Under the pieces are notes generated by a model. The model had not been told where the DNA came from. It was given only the letters and a program-made list of their open reading frames with translations, and searched no databases. The position numbers were made by a program, and so were the translations under genes. From positions 1,352,561 to 1,416,560 of the forward strand of contig NW_011887296.1 in assembly GCF_000151315.2 (NCBI RefSeq): 64,000 bases of DNA. Direction: 5' to 3'. Origin of the DNA: Capsaspora owczarzaki ATCC 30864 (taxonomy: Eukaryota; Opisthokonta; Filasterea). Positions 30,528 through 41,608 of this stretch are shown one piece after another; position 1 is the first letter of the stretch, and the number at the start of each line of letters is the position of its first letter.

Positions 30528-32769
30528 GCGGTTCTTGCGTCCAGATGTCATTTTCCAAGCTGAGGCGCTGGATACAGTTTACAATGAAGGGTTTTCGATT
30601 GTCACAACCGAATTGGACAACACCGAGTACCTCTACGACACATCCCCGGGTGTGAGCGACACCGATGCAGCTCCACTCCTCGAACTGAGCGGATTTGCAG
30701 GGCTCCTAACCCTCCAAGGCCCGGTCGCCATTTTCGTATCGTACACCAGCAACGGCAATCGATGCACGTCAGTGAACGTCGATTTTGGAGACTCTGTCAA
30801 CGTCACCAACCAATTTGGGACGGATGTCGACCAAACCACAGGCGGGTGGACCACCTGTAGCCCTTCGACCAGAGGTCCGGCGTGGCCTCGTTGTCCCTGG
30901 GTTTACATTGGCTTGCTGGATGGATGGAATCCGATGCAGGGCTTTTCGCGCATCGAGGTTCCTACAGCTTGTGTTGCGGCGGGGAAAACGGCGTCTGTCG
31001 ATGCCTTCCGTGCTGTACAGCTCTGCGTCAATGGCCGAGTGAACGGAATTGGCAACGCTTGTGGTACGTTTTTCTTGGTTTGTTCTGTTGCTGCATGTTA
31101 AATTGCCTTCATTCTGGGAGTCCTCACGCTGTGTGCCTTATAGCTTGTGAAAGCAATTGCATTTCTTGCAGCGATCCTTCAAACCCCGTCTCGGGCCCTC
31201 CTCAACTGCCTACATCCACGTCGAGCTGTTTTGGTACGTGCGGATGGATGCTGTATTATTTTTGCGACGCTGGAGGTCTTCTCACCTCCTGGTTGTTTTC
31301 ATTCATGTGTCTCTGCCCGATTTTCACTTCATCTTTCACCAGCATGCTCAAGCAATTGTGTTTCGTGCGACAACAACGGTTGTCTGACCTGTGTGACGCC
31401 ATACGTGAGGCTGAGTAATCTCTCGTGTGCGCTGTCGTGCGATACCCACCAGTACGCCTCGGCAAACGCGATCTGCGCGTCGTGCGCAGAGAGCTGCGCT
31501 TCTTGCGCCGGTACTGCGACGAACTGCACCAGCTGTTCCTCGGGCACGGTGCTCGTCCAGAACGAATGCGTGGCTCCTTCCTCTGCCACTCCTTCCGTCA
31601 CTCCTTCAGAGGTTTATTCAGTCACTCCTTCAGAGGTTCATTCAGTCACTCTTTCAGAGGTTCATTCAGTCACTCCTTCAGAGGTTCATTCAGTCACTCT
31701 TTCAGAGGTTCATTCAGTCACTCCTTCAGAGGCTCATTCAGTCACTCCTTCCTCTGCCACTCCTTCTTCTGCAACGCCGTCCTCGGCTACTCCGGTGTCC
31801 GTCACCCCGTCTCTGGCGGCAGGCGATCCGACCAGCTCTGAAATCAACGCTGCCGCGATTGGCGCAGGCGTTGGTGGCGGTGTGCTGCTTTTGCTGCTGT
31901 TGGTCCTCCTCATCCTGCTGCGCCGCCGCCGCAAGTCCAAGAATGCCAACAAGCCCAGTTCCGTCGCTCTGCAATCGGTGCGCGCTTCCAGTTCAGAAGC
32001 GGATACGACGGACTTGTACGCGCGGCCCTCCGAACTGAGTCGCACTGGTGACGACGACCTGTACTCTGCCCCGTCTGCCGTGTCCCCGTATTCTCAGTCG
32101 TACGCCCAGCCCCAGGATAAATCGGGCGCCACACCAAAGGACGGGAAGAGCGGCTCGAACGAGGACGTGTACGCTCGCCCAGCCGAGTACAGCAGCCCAA
32201 ACTACGCCAAGCCGGTGGATAGCGCCTATGCGGCTCCCAGCTCTGTTGCTTCTGAAAAAGCGCCTGGACAGTCCGAGGCGGATGCAAACGGCGTCAAGCT
32301 TGATGATGATCTTTACGCTGAAGTCAGCCGAGATGCTGGCGCCTCTGGCACAAGCAACCCTTCCGATCCAGGGTATGCCAAAGTCAACCCTTCCGATCCA
32401 GGGTATGCCAAAGTCAACAAAGCGCCCACCGCAGACGTGTATGCCCAAGTGAACAAGAATACAAAGTCGGCCGCGGCTGCTGCGGATGAAGAGAATGAAA
32501 ACGCGCTGTCGCTCGATGAGTCGCTTCTCGTCCGGCAAAAGGGAGTGTATGAAGAGCTACCGCTTATCAGTCCACCACCACCGGCAGCTGCTGCTGCTGC
32601 TGTTGCTGCTACAACAGCATCAAGCGACTATGAATCTCTTCCTCCAACACCACAACCACCAGCAGCGAGTGATTATGAAGAGCTTCCGCCAGTAGCAGCA
32701 CATCGCGAACCGATGCCTCTGCCCCCGAGCGAGTACGAAGAACTCCCTCCGCTCAAATCGGAAGAATAA
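30528..32769 (+). CDS. Single-pass receptor-like protein without kinase, tyrosine-motif-rich tail; 5' end uncertain
   Basis: Exons: up to 31063, 31144-31233, 31343-32769 (stop TAA); both introns phase 1. The start is set provisionally at the ATG 30528; a spliced start with the exon beginning at 30545 is equally possible, and no signal peptide was found. A beta-rich extracellular domain (about 170 residues) is followed by Cys-rich furin-like modules (CESNCISCSD, CSSNCVSCDNNGCLTC, CAESCASCAGTATNCTSC), a Ser/Thr stalk of six SVTPSEVH repeats, a TM segment (GVLLLLLLVLLILL then RRRR), and a tail of about 280 residues. The tail has YARP, YSAP, YAQP, YARP, YSSP, YAKP, YAAP, then YAEV, YAKV twice, YAQV, then YEEL, YESL, YEEL, YEEL. 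There is no kinase domain. The motifs look like SH2-docking sites; the role as a kinase substrate/scaffold is inferred. Confidence 0.8.
31597..31740 (+). repeat. 24-base tandem repeat, six copies
   Basis: Six contiguous 24-base units coding SVTPSEV(Y/H) or SVTLSEVH, forming the Ser/Thr stalk of the non-kinase receptor. Units alternate between CTCCTTCA and CTCTTTCA, so an earlier 48-base unit may have been duplicated. Confidence 0.95.
32356..32415 (+). repeat. 30-base exact tandem duplication carrying a tyrosine motif
   Basis: Copies 32356-32385 and 32386-32415 are identical and each codes NPSDPGYAKV. The duplication copied one YAKV motif in the receptor tail. Confidence 0.95.
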
Positions 32770-33067
32770 CGAATGTTGCCCAATGATTTTGGATCTCTAG
32801 CAGAGTCGCTTTGGCTTTTTTGATTTTCAATGAAATTGCAAAAATTGTGTCTGGCTGTTTGATTGGTTTTTGGTTTTTTGGTTGCTCGGTTGCTTGGTTG
32901 CTTGGTTTTGATAAATTCGTTTCGGTTTTTTTTTTATGTGATTTGATGCTTTGTTGGTAACTCTTGTTGGAAGCACGACACGGCGTCTGCATCAACTGAA
33001 ATCTGCGTCAGATTTGTATTTGTTTATTGATTCTTTCCCGAGGTCAAACAAAAACTCCACACGGGCG

Positions 33068-34312
33068 CTAAGGATGTTGCTGCTGCTGCTGTTGCTTTCG
33101 CATGTCCGCTAGCTGTCGAAGCGCAGCCATGGACGCTTGTTCTTTGAGCTGATAGGCCGCAACCTTCTCATTGAGAACAGCCGCCTTGGCCTCCTTGCGC
33201 CGACTGTCCGCCTGGTGCTTGATTTGCTGAAGCCGCTTGAACTCGTCAGATCCACCACCCCCGAGAACGCTGACGCCAGGCGCGTAATCCATCGCGTCAC
33301 CTTCTGCCGCCTTTTTCAGGGCAGCGCGTCCTTGCCGTTCGGCGATGGCGGCTTCGCGACCCTCGGTCTTTGGGAACTGCTCGTTAATGCGCTGGTAGTT
33401 GGCCGAACGCTCAGATTTCTTCTCGACTTGGGCTCGCTTGCGTGCCTCTTCCTCCTGCAGCACCCTTTCGGCAGGGTCCAGCGAAGTCGAGTAGGGACGC
33501 TTGCTGCCGGAAGTTGCTGAAACAGCTTCGGGGATAGGAGCCGGTGGCACGCCAATCAGTCGTCCAAACGCGTTGGTGGAGGCAGGAGGATGTGCACTCG
33601 ACGATGCGCCGCCGCGTGTCAAGGACGAGACAGTGTCGCTCACACGATCGACCTCGTCCGGATTCAAATTGGGCACAAAGCCCCACTTGTGCCGGGTTTT
33701 AGCGCTCGAGGCGAGATCGCGGGACGTCAGTCCTGCATAAAACTTGCCGTCCAGATACCCACCGTTCCACGCCGGCAGGAAACGACGCGTAAAGAGCTTG
33801 CGGGACTCGGTCGACGTCAAGTCGTCAAAGGATTGCTTCCGCTTCTCCAGCAGCCACTGGCGAAACTCGCTATGCTTGACAAAGTAGTCCGTGTCACTCA
33901 GCGGGGCAACGCCTGCCGGCAACGGGCGCGCCTCTGACTGGTCGTGCTTGCTCGAATGGCGATCGCGCTTGTGCGACGATCGATGATGCTTGTGGCTCTT
34001 CTTGGACTTGCCATGTTTGCCATGCTTGCTTGAGCGATGGCGGCTGCTGGACGACGCCTTGTCCGCTCTACTCGACGACCGGTGGCTCGACCGCGAAGAT
34101 GAGGACTTTCGGCCACGGCCGTCATCCGACTCGTCCGAGTCAGAGCTGGAGCCAGAATCAGAACCAGAAGAAGATGATGATGATGATGATGATGAGGATG
34201 AGCCTGAATCGGACTCGGACTCTGACCCGGAGGACGAGCGCGACGCCGACCTCGATCGCGTTGCCTTGCTCCGTTCTGGTGCGCGGCTGCTGCGCTCACC
34301 CGAGTGGCTGCT

Positions 34313-34357
<45 letters not shown>

Positions 34358-34573
34358 ATCGCGCTCATGGTGACGGCGGTCGTCGTGGTGGTCTCTGCTG
34401 CGAGCTCGGTCTCGGTCTCGGTCTCGGTCGTCCCGGTCGTCTCGTCGCGGCTCGCGTTGCCGGTCGTCGCGCCTGTCTCCGTCGCTGCTCTTGTGGTCGG
34501 CATAGCTCGAGGATGAGGACGATGCATGGCGACCGGGCGGAGACCGCGATCGTCGTCGCTGTCGGTCGTCCAT
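33068..34573 (-). CDS. RS/RD-rich nuclear protein, SCI1-like
   Basis: Single exon of 501 residues. The start is the ATG at 34573 (MDDRQRRRSRSPPG); the frame stays open further upstream only because no stop intervenes. The first 230 residues are Arg/Asp/Ser/His-rich, with a run of alternating RD coded by a GGTCTC-type hexamer repeat, a poly-Ser tract, and HRSSHKRDRHSSKHD. A conserved block follows: SDTDYFVKHSEFRQWLLEKR, then DDLTSTESRKLFTRRFLPAWN and KTRHKWGF. That block matches what I recall of the SCI1 (style cell-cycle inhibitor 1) family found in plants and other eukaryotes. The C-terminus is a charged helix ending in QQQQQQ. RS/RD proteins usually act with the splicing machinery in the nucleus. 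Confidence 0.75.
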
Positions 34574-35456
34574 CGTCAAGCAAAAATACAATTCAGACTG
34601 AGCTTGTTTTCTGAGAGCGTCCGAACGAGAGAGCATCAAATAGGGAAGCAAAGCAGGAGACCCGAAGATGGATGGCATGGCTTGATGCTTTGGGAAAAGA
34701 TCGAAGGTGATCACATCCCAAAACTGAATTGGCGGGAAATGCAAGAACGCTGGCCAACGAAAGCCCATTTGTATTACCATCCAGCTGCACACTTGACTTG
34801 TTCGTCTCGGTGTTTGCTGCTTTGAACGCTTCTCGCCTGCCTTCCTAGCCGTCGCTCGCGGGTTTGTTCGGGAGACGAGCCGTTGCGTTTCTTTTGGCTT
34901 TGGGAAGCGGCACGTCCTCGGTTTGATCAGGGAGTCTAGCGCGCTGGTGCCTTTGTGATCGTCTTTCGTGAAGGGTCCTGTCGCTGACAAACTTAAACCA
35001 AAACTAAGCTGGATGTGAGCGTTCGCTTGCATCCACAATTTTTGGAGGTGTCCCGTTCGTGGCGCCATTCTCTCTCGCTCTCTCTCTAGCTCTTCTGTGC
35101 TTCTGGAGTTTCGGATTTGTCTTTTTTTTTATTGTTTTTCGCGCGTGTTCGTTCCTCCCTCCATCCATTCGCAGTCGATGCCACTGCGCCTTTTATTTTT
35201 ATTACTCTTTTTAGCGCTTTACACATTGACAATCCTTGCCTCGTATCTTTCCCACTCTTGTTTCTCGCTTCCCAAATCGTTTCCATACGCACGCGCAGAC
35301 TTCCCGAACAAGCAAGTCTCACTCATTGTTCACTTTTCGCACATTCGTCAGTTTCGTCCAATTGCAGTAGTCAGGCAGTTTTGCTGCTACCAAGCGTCCA
35401 CTTCCAGCGCCCTCACTTGCTTGAGAGGGGTGTTTGTGTTGTCGTTTTTGGCCACC
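34574..35456. other. Divergent promoter region, no gene seen
   Basis: Lies between the SCI1-like gene (-) and the first ankyrin gene (+). The ankyrin frame is open upstream to 35097, but that part is T-rich and leader-like. I read the region as two 5' UTRs and promoters. No element is clear enough to name. Confidence 0.5.
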
Positions 35457-36277
35457 ATGGCCGGAGGAGGAGCGCGCTCCACGTCGCCGACTGCTGCTGC
35501 TGGTGGCGGCGGCGGTTTCTTTGCTCGTTCGCAGTCGCCTCCGCGCAGTCACCCAGCTGCCACCACGTCCACTCCCTTCCCTTCTTCTTCTTCATCATCT
35601 TCTTCTTCTACATTCTCTTCTTCCTCGTCCTCCTTCGCAGGGCAGTCGTCGCTCGCACGGAGCCCCGGGAGTCCGACTGGCCGCCTGTCATCAGGTCTGG
35701 TTGCCAATTCCCATTCCCATTCCCATTCCAATGCCGCTGTCTCGGGTCGCCCGCTGTCACCGCCGCCTGTGCCGTCGTCGCAGTCCCAGTCCCAGTCGCA
35801 AGCACACTCCCACCATCATGGCCACTCGTCCCGGGCGGCAGTGCGTGCAAACCCGGTGCCAACCGTCTTCTTCACTCCGCTGTCGTCCGGCAATCCCATC
35901 TCGTTCGCGTCGCCCGTTCCCGTGGCGACGACGACGACCACCGCCACGATGCACTCGACCTCGCCGCCGTCGTCAAGCTCAGCATCTGCTGCCATGTCGC
36001 TCGCAGCAGTGAATCTGACACCTCCAAGTGCCGCGGGAAGCGCTCATCCAATACTAAATCCGATGGTCGCGAGCTCAGGAACCGGCGGCGGCTCGTTCGT
36101 CCCGTTGACTGGATCAGCCTCGCAGACCCCGCTCATGGTGTTTGTGCCGTCGTCGCCAGTGCCGTCGTCCTCTCCAAATGGACCATCGTCACCGACAGGA
36201 TGGCAAGGCCAAGGCTCGGGATCACCGCCTCCGAGTCAAACTTCTTCGCGCGTGCACTCGCACTTTTTTGGGCATGG

Positions 36278-36311
<34 letters not shown>

Positions 36312-38832
36312 GCATTTTCCTCAACATCGATGGCTGGAACATCGCTAACTGCGGCATCGGGTGGGATACCTCCAGCAGTTTCGGCAATGGATGTTTTTCG
36401 AGCGGCCGTGCAGTCCGATGCGGCTTTGGAAGGCCTGCTTGCGCACGGCACGGACATTAACGACGCTTCCTCCAGTGGCCATTCTCCGCTGCACCTTGCA
36501 GTGCAATTCCAGCAACGTGCTGGCGCACTCCGACTGCTCCGGCACGGCGCTTCCGTCAACGGAGGCGCCACCTCTACTTTCGAGCCTCCACTCTTCACGG
36601 CGTTGAGAACCATTTCTGTAGACTTTTGTTCATTGCTGCTAGCTCGCGGCGCATCAGTGAATGGCACGACAGAAGACTCTGCAGGCGATTCTGGCAGGAC
36701 GCAGAGTGGTCCATCGCCCTTGCACACTCTCATCACCCACGCCGCGTTCGCCCCGCGCGTCGTCATGAAGGACATTTACTCTGTACTGCATTTGCTGCTC
36801 CTGCATGGCGCGGACGTCAATGCGCCAGATGCACGTGGCTACCCGGCCCTCGTACGTTTGATCGACGACACAAAGCTCATGCCCTGCGCTTTGGTCGTGC
36901 TTCGTGTCTGTGGCCGGCCTGGGTGCATCTCGGACAGCGTTCTTTCAACCTTCCTCCCGGATTATACCATCCCTGCGACGACTGGCGACCTGTCAGTGTC
37001 CCAAGCACGCCTGTGGGCCTCCACTGCAACAGCAGCAGCAGCAGACGTAGCTGCCTCGGAAACGACAACGACGACGACCGCACCTGTGCCACCGCCACTC
37101 CCCCCGCCACCAGCCAATTCTATTGTGCCGCTTCGACCAGACCTCGCAAGTGAGATGGATGGATTCACGCCGCTGCATGCTGCGTGCAAAAAGACGGGCG
37201 CGCTGGCCGGCGAACTCGTCTCGGCATTACTGAAATGCGGTGCTTCGGTGGACTTGCAAACGCTTCTCGCGCTGGACACGCCGCTGCACATGGCCATTGC
37301 GGCCGGCAATAGCGATTCGGTGCATCATCTAGTTCGCGCAGGAGCCAACGCCAGTATTCAAGATAGAGCTGGTCGGACGGCGTTGCACGTTCTATTCGAA
37401 ACCATGCCCGAAGAACCGTTGCATCCAGGATGGCCGCCATTAGGGAGCACCGCACCGCGCTCTGTTGCGACAGGGCAAGGCTCAACCAGGCAGTCACCGT
37501 CTGCGGCTTCTGCCACGACGGCGGCGAATGGTACAATAGCAACGTCAACCTCCACTGTTGTATCCGCAGCTTTGGTCGGTCCCACAGCCAGCTCCATCAA
37601 CTCTCCGAATACGAGCCTTGTCTCTAGTCTGTCACTGGGCAGAGCAGCGTCAAACCGAGATCCACTCGCTATGGCTGCTGCTGCTGCTGCGCCCGCTGCT
37701 CCAACAACAACTCCTGTGGCTGCCCCAGCCTCGGCCTTGCCTCCTCTTGCTGCTGCTGTTGCTGCTGCTGCCAACTCGGCCCCTCTGCTCATCGCTTCCC
37801 CCGCCGCGCTTGCGTCGCACTCGAGGCGCGAGACGAGTCTTGATTTGCTCCGCCTGCTACTCGGGACTGGCCGTGCCCAACCGGACATTCGGACCAACGG
37901 CTCGTCTCCTCTTTTGGCCGCGGCTTCGGCTGGGGACTTGGATAGCCTGAAAGCCCTGGTGGCAAATGGTGCGCGAATCAATTCATCGACGGTGGATGTA
38001 CGCGGGGTTACGGCGCTGCACATTGTGGCGTCGTCGGGAAACGCTGCTGCCGTCCAACTGCTGCTCAAGCTTGGTGCCGATCACTCCTTGGCAGACGATG
38101 AAGGCAACACCCCGTTGGCGCTTGCCAGCAGTGCGGGACACGTCGAGCTCGTCCGTCAGATGCTGAGCGCGGGTGCATTGGTCAACACGGCAAACCGCAG
38201 TCGCGCCTCGCCTCTGTCGCTGGCTGTCACCAAGTCGCACTTTGAGGTCGCTCGCCTGCTGATCCACGCTGGTGCGCATGTGAATGGAGCGGGTGAGCAT
38301 CTGGACGATGCGGCATCGCAACACTCTGGCGCGCAGCTCCCTGGAGTGCTGCTGTTGCAACCGCCGTCCTCGCCTCTGCACACAGCTGCCTTACGAGGCG
38401 ATGTGGCCTTGTGTGAGCTGCTTGTAGATCACGGAGCGGATGTTTTTGTACGCTTGCGAAACCAATGGACGGCGCTCCATTCGGCGGCTGCGTCGGACGA
38501 CGACGATGCGGCCCTCGCAACCACAAAGCTCCTGTTGCATTGCGGAGCCGATGCTAGTGCCGTGGATCTTCTGGGTCAGACACCCTTGTTCATGGCTGTC
38601 TTTCGTGGGAGGGCTGCGGTGGCACGCGCCTTGCTTCAACACGGCGCGTCCCCTCGCCACGCCGACCTGGCGGGCAAGCAGCCACTGCATCTCGCAGCAC
38701 AGCTTCGTGACTATCTTCCTGCAGCTGATGAAGAGGGCGGCGAGACTCGTCCACGGTCCCAGTCTGGCTCGGCACGTGTGCCACTCGCAACGCTGGCGAC
38801 ACCCATCTTCCCGACCACCGCCGCCATCCCCA

Positions 38833-38880
<48 letters not shown>

Positions 38881-39275
38881 ACCCCGCTTCGAGCAACGCT
38901 CACCATCATGCACCATCGTCCTTTTCACCCCCACGATCCCCGCCGCTCACGTCGCCACTCTCGTCCTCGCCTCCCCTTCGCAATTGCCTCTCTCCCGGCG
39001 CGGGCTACTTTGGATCGGCGCATGGCCGGCGTCCCAGTGGCACATCCACCGTGGCAGTGCAAATGATTCGTCTGCTCGTGTCCTATGGCGCGTCTCTGAA
39101 CGCGTGTGATGCGTTGCAAATGACGCCGCTTCACTATGCTGCGACCTGCGGGCTTCCAGCGGCATACGACACGCTCATTGAGCTTGGGACCGACCCCTTT
39201 GCCCCAGACGCTCAGGGCATGACGGCTGCCGACTACCGCTCGGGCAAATACGGGGCCGTTTTTTTAAAAAGGTAG
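35457..39275 (+). CDS. Ankyrin-repeat protein, 1272 residues
   Basis: Intronless. The ATG at 35457 sits in a perfect GCCACCATGG context, which decides the start although the frame is open for 120 codons upstream. The first 320 residues are Ser/Pro/His-rich. Ankyrin repeats then run to near the C-terminus in several blocks: HSPLHLAVQFQQRAGALRLL, GFTPLHAACKKTG, DTPLHMAIAAGNSDSVHHLV, VTALHIVASSGNAAAVQLLL, WTALHSAAAS, QTPLFMAVFRGRAAVARALL, and the last MTPLHYAATCGLPAAYDTLI. The blocks are separated by Ala/Ser/Thr inserts, including a poly-Ser run coded by (TCG)n near 38838-38880. I see no catalytic or membrane domain, so it is probably a binding scaffold. Confidence 0.88.
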
Positions 39276-39580
39276 AGTGAACCCCCCAAAATATGTCGTT
39301 CATATCCACCACCGTGTCCTACGTCGCTTTCCGCCGCTGGTGCTCTGATTGTGTGGTTTACACCATGCCATCAGTGTGCTCGAGGGTCGGGGGCGCAGCG
39401 GAAGTGCGTTGGGCGGCGGGGCGGAGCGAGAAAAGGAGCGGTTTGTGTCGCGGTGTGATTTCTCAGCCAAGCTTTTCCCAGCCCTCAATCTGTGCCACTG
39501 CTACATTCTGTTGCGGGTTCATCTTGTCCAACAATAATCGGGCCGCAGTAGAGGGCGATTAGCTCCAGCACACTTGGTTA

Positions 39581-39653
<73 letters not shown>

Positions 39654-40056
39654 ATGTCCAAACCGAGTGCTGGAAACTGTTTTATGCACTCTCTCAGCTT
39701 CGGGCTCCTCCTGCCCCTACCAGCCATTGTCCCGATCTCCGATCTAAAGAATTATTTGATGTGGTGTGGCAGCCCGCTGACACTGATTTGCTGCGACAAG
39801 GTTGCGTTGACCGTCACACCTTTCTCGCGGCCGTACAGTCGCCGGGCGGGACAGCGGCGGTGTGGTCTGATGCACCGGAGTGGCATAAACACATGGTCCT
39901 ACTTCTCTCGGGCGGGGGTTGCAGGGCAGGGGAAAACAATTGGCAGGAGCCTCAGCGGACCGCGATGGGGAGTGAAGACATGGCGATTTCTACCTTTTTA
40001 AAAACAGCCCATACATTTGAGATCGAGGCCCCACGCTTCTCAGGATGGTTAAATTT
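39276..40056. other. Intergenic between convergent genes, with poly(A) tract
   Basis: Holds the 3' UTRs of the first ankyrin gene (+) and USB1 (-), plus a 68-base A run. The segment 39650-40050 has moderately open frames (for example 39761-40141), but nothing in them is recognisable and they run into the USB1 gene on the other strand. Confidence 0.5.
39582..39649 (+). repeat. Poly(A) run, 68 bases
   Basis: The longest homopolymer in the window, uninterrupted, about 300 bases past the ankyrin gene stop. It is too long for an ordinary encoded A tract near a cleavage site. Confidence 0.95.
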
Positions 40057-41373
40057 TCATCGTATTTGTTGTATAAAAATTATCAAAAGGCGACCCAAAC
40101 TTGCCAGAGAAAGAAAAAAATGCCGCATACTGGAATTGTGATACCAACAACTGCAACACGCATTTTTTTTGGGGGGGGGGGCGTTTATCGCAGTGGCAGA
40201 ACAAACAAATGATGGCCACTCTTCAGATGGAGTCGAGCCACGCGCGTCGTGCGAGCAACCCATTGGCACGGCACGAACAATGCTGTTCAGCTCGTCGAAC
40301 GAGAGAACCGGTTGTTGACTGGCTGCACTTTCGCCCTCGTCATCATCGGAAGCATACGTGGCCAGCGACGAAAGCGCCGCGGATGGGCGCTGCACAAGCG
40401 AGGCAGGCCAGCCAGTGATCAAGCGCTGCAAGAGCGGCATGCAGTCGCCGACGCACCATGCCACGGAAAGATGGAAGCGGGGCTCGTCGTAGAATTCTTG
40501 GAGGGGAAAGTCGCGCAGGACGGCATCAACCTGCTTGACCAGCGGCTTCAGTCCAGTCAGACCGCGTCGCACCATCAAGCTGACAAAAGTCCGCGTTCGC
40601 TCGTCGTTGACAAAGAACTCGACGTCTGCCAGATCGACCACAATGCCGCCGTGCTGGTGCCGCAGACGAGCCCGCATGCGATCCAGCAGCGGGCTGAGCT
40701 TGGCGTGCGAAACAACGAGCGGCCGAGTGACGCTAATGTGCATGTCTGCGGGATCGATTGCCACCCACCCATGCTCTGCAACATTACGCTGCCGTGCTGC
40801 TGGCAATGCGGATGCACTCGCCTGCATGTCCACGGCGGTTGGATCCGCGCCATCATCGTCTTCCGCGTCGAACGCAATGACTGCCGGCAGCGGGACCTCC
40901 CTGCAGATCGCCTCGTCCAGCCTCGCCTTAAGCAATCGCACCAGCGCGTCGACGCCCTCCAGCAGCTCGTTCCGCCCGAGTTCCTCTTCGTCCTGGTCGT
41001 CGTGTTGCATTGGACTTGCTCCACCGGCCTGATCCTCTTGATCGTCTTCGTCGTCCTCGTCGTCCTCGTCCTCGTCGTCCTCTTGATCGTCCTCCTTGCT
41101 TGGATTGCTCGCGTCTGTCGCCATTGCCACCATGCCGCCTCGCTGCTCCGGTCGCTGCTCCGGTCGCTGCTGCGCCAGTCGCCGCTGCGCCTGTTGCTCG
41201 CGGTGCTGCAGCTGCTGCCTGCGATACTTGCGCTGGTGCGCTCCAGCAAACCACGGCGCATATGCGTGCGTCGCAAACACGCCGCGCGTCAATGGCAGCG
41301 TTCGGACACGGCCGTCGCCAGTCGTAGTCGCAGCAGTCGCAGCAGCAGAAGCAGCAGACGATCGTCCAGACAT
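40057..41373 (-). CDS. USB1: U6 snRNA 3'-5' phosphodiesterase USB1
   Basis: Single exon of 438 residues starting at the ATG 41373. Near the N-terminus GRVRTLPLTRGVFATHAYAPW matches the conserved USB1 opening. The two catalytic H-x-S motifs of this 2H phosphodiesterase are present: DMHISVTRP and FHLSVAWCVG, about 120 residues apart. USB1 trims and caps the 3' oligo(U) tail of U6 snRNA, giving a terminal cyclic phosphate. An acidic stretch (QEDDEDEDDEDDEDDQED) and an Ala/acidic insert separate the opening from the core. Homology seems to end near 40290. The rest, up to the stop at 40057, passes through a poly-C/poly-A stretch and may be an unspliced intron or read-through, so the C-terminal 70 residues are doubtful. 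Confidence 0.9.
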   Translation of the reverse strand: MSGRSSAASAAATAATTTGDGRVRTLPLTRGVFATHAYAPWFAGAHQRKYRRQQLQHREQQAQRRLAQQRPEQRPEQRGGMVAMATDASNPSKEDDQEDDEDEDDEDDEDDQEDQAGGASPMQHDDQDEEELGRNELLEGVDALVRLLKARLDEAICREVPLPAVIAFDAEDDDGADPTAVDMQASASALPAARQRNVAEHGWVAIDPADMHISVTRPLVVSHAKLSPLLDRMRARLRHQHGGIVVDLADVEFFVNDERTRTFVSLMVRRGLTGLKPLVKQVDAVLRDFPLQEFYDEPRFHLSVAWCVGDCMPLLQRLITGWPASLVQRPSAALSSLATYASDDDEGESAASQQPVLSFDELNSIVRAVPMGCSHDARGSTPSEEWPSFVCSATAINAPPPKKNACCSCWYHNSSMRHFFLSLASLGRLLIIFIQQIR

Positions 41374-41608
41374 TTAAAACGTATAATATTATACCAAGTT
41401 ATTACTGATAAAGATAGTGAAATGCTGGTCTACACTTGTTACTGCTTTGTTACAAAAGAATCAAAGAGTGATTTTTTGGATTTTTTGGATTTTTTCTTTC
41501 TCAGTCGTTGTTTTTGTATTTTGTTTTTGTTTGTTATTGTTTGAAAAATCTCAGAAATTTGACACACCTTTGTTTTTTTTTGACAAGTTGTTTTTCGACT
41601 GGCCAACA

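Noticed and set aside
33068-34573. SR-protein splicing factor with an RRM
   Set aside because: The protein has RS/RD-rich sequence but no RNP1/RNP2 motifs; the conserved block fits the SCI1-like family better.
34574-35068. N-terminal extension of the SCI1-like frame up to 35068
   Set aside because: The extra 165 residues have no RS/RD character and lie in promoter-like sequence; the ATG at 34573 starts the typical MDDRQRRRSRSP sequence.
35097-35456. Upstream extension of the first ankyrin frame
   Set aside because: Leader-like and hydrophobic by T-richness; the ATG at 35457 has a perfect Kozak context.
39761-40141. 126-residue plus-strand frame downstream of USB1
   Set aside because: No recognisable content; it overlaps the USB1 3' end on the other strand and lies beyond a poly(A) run.
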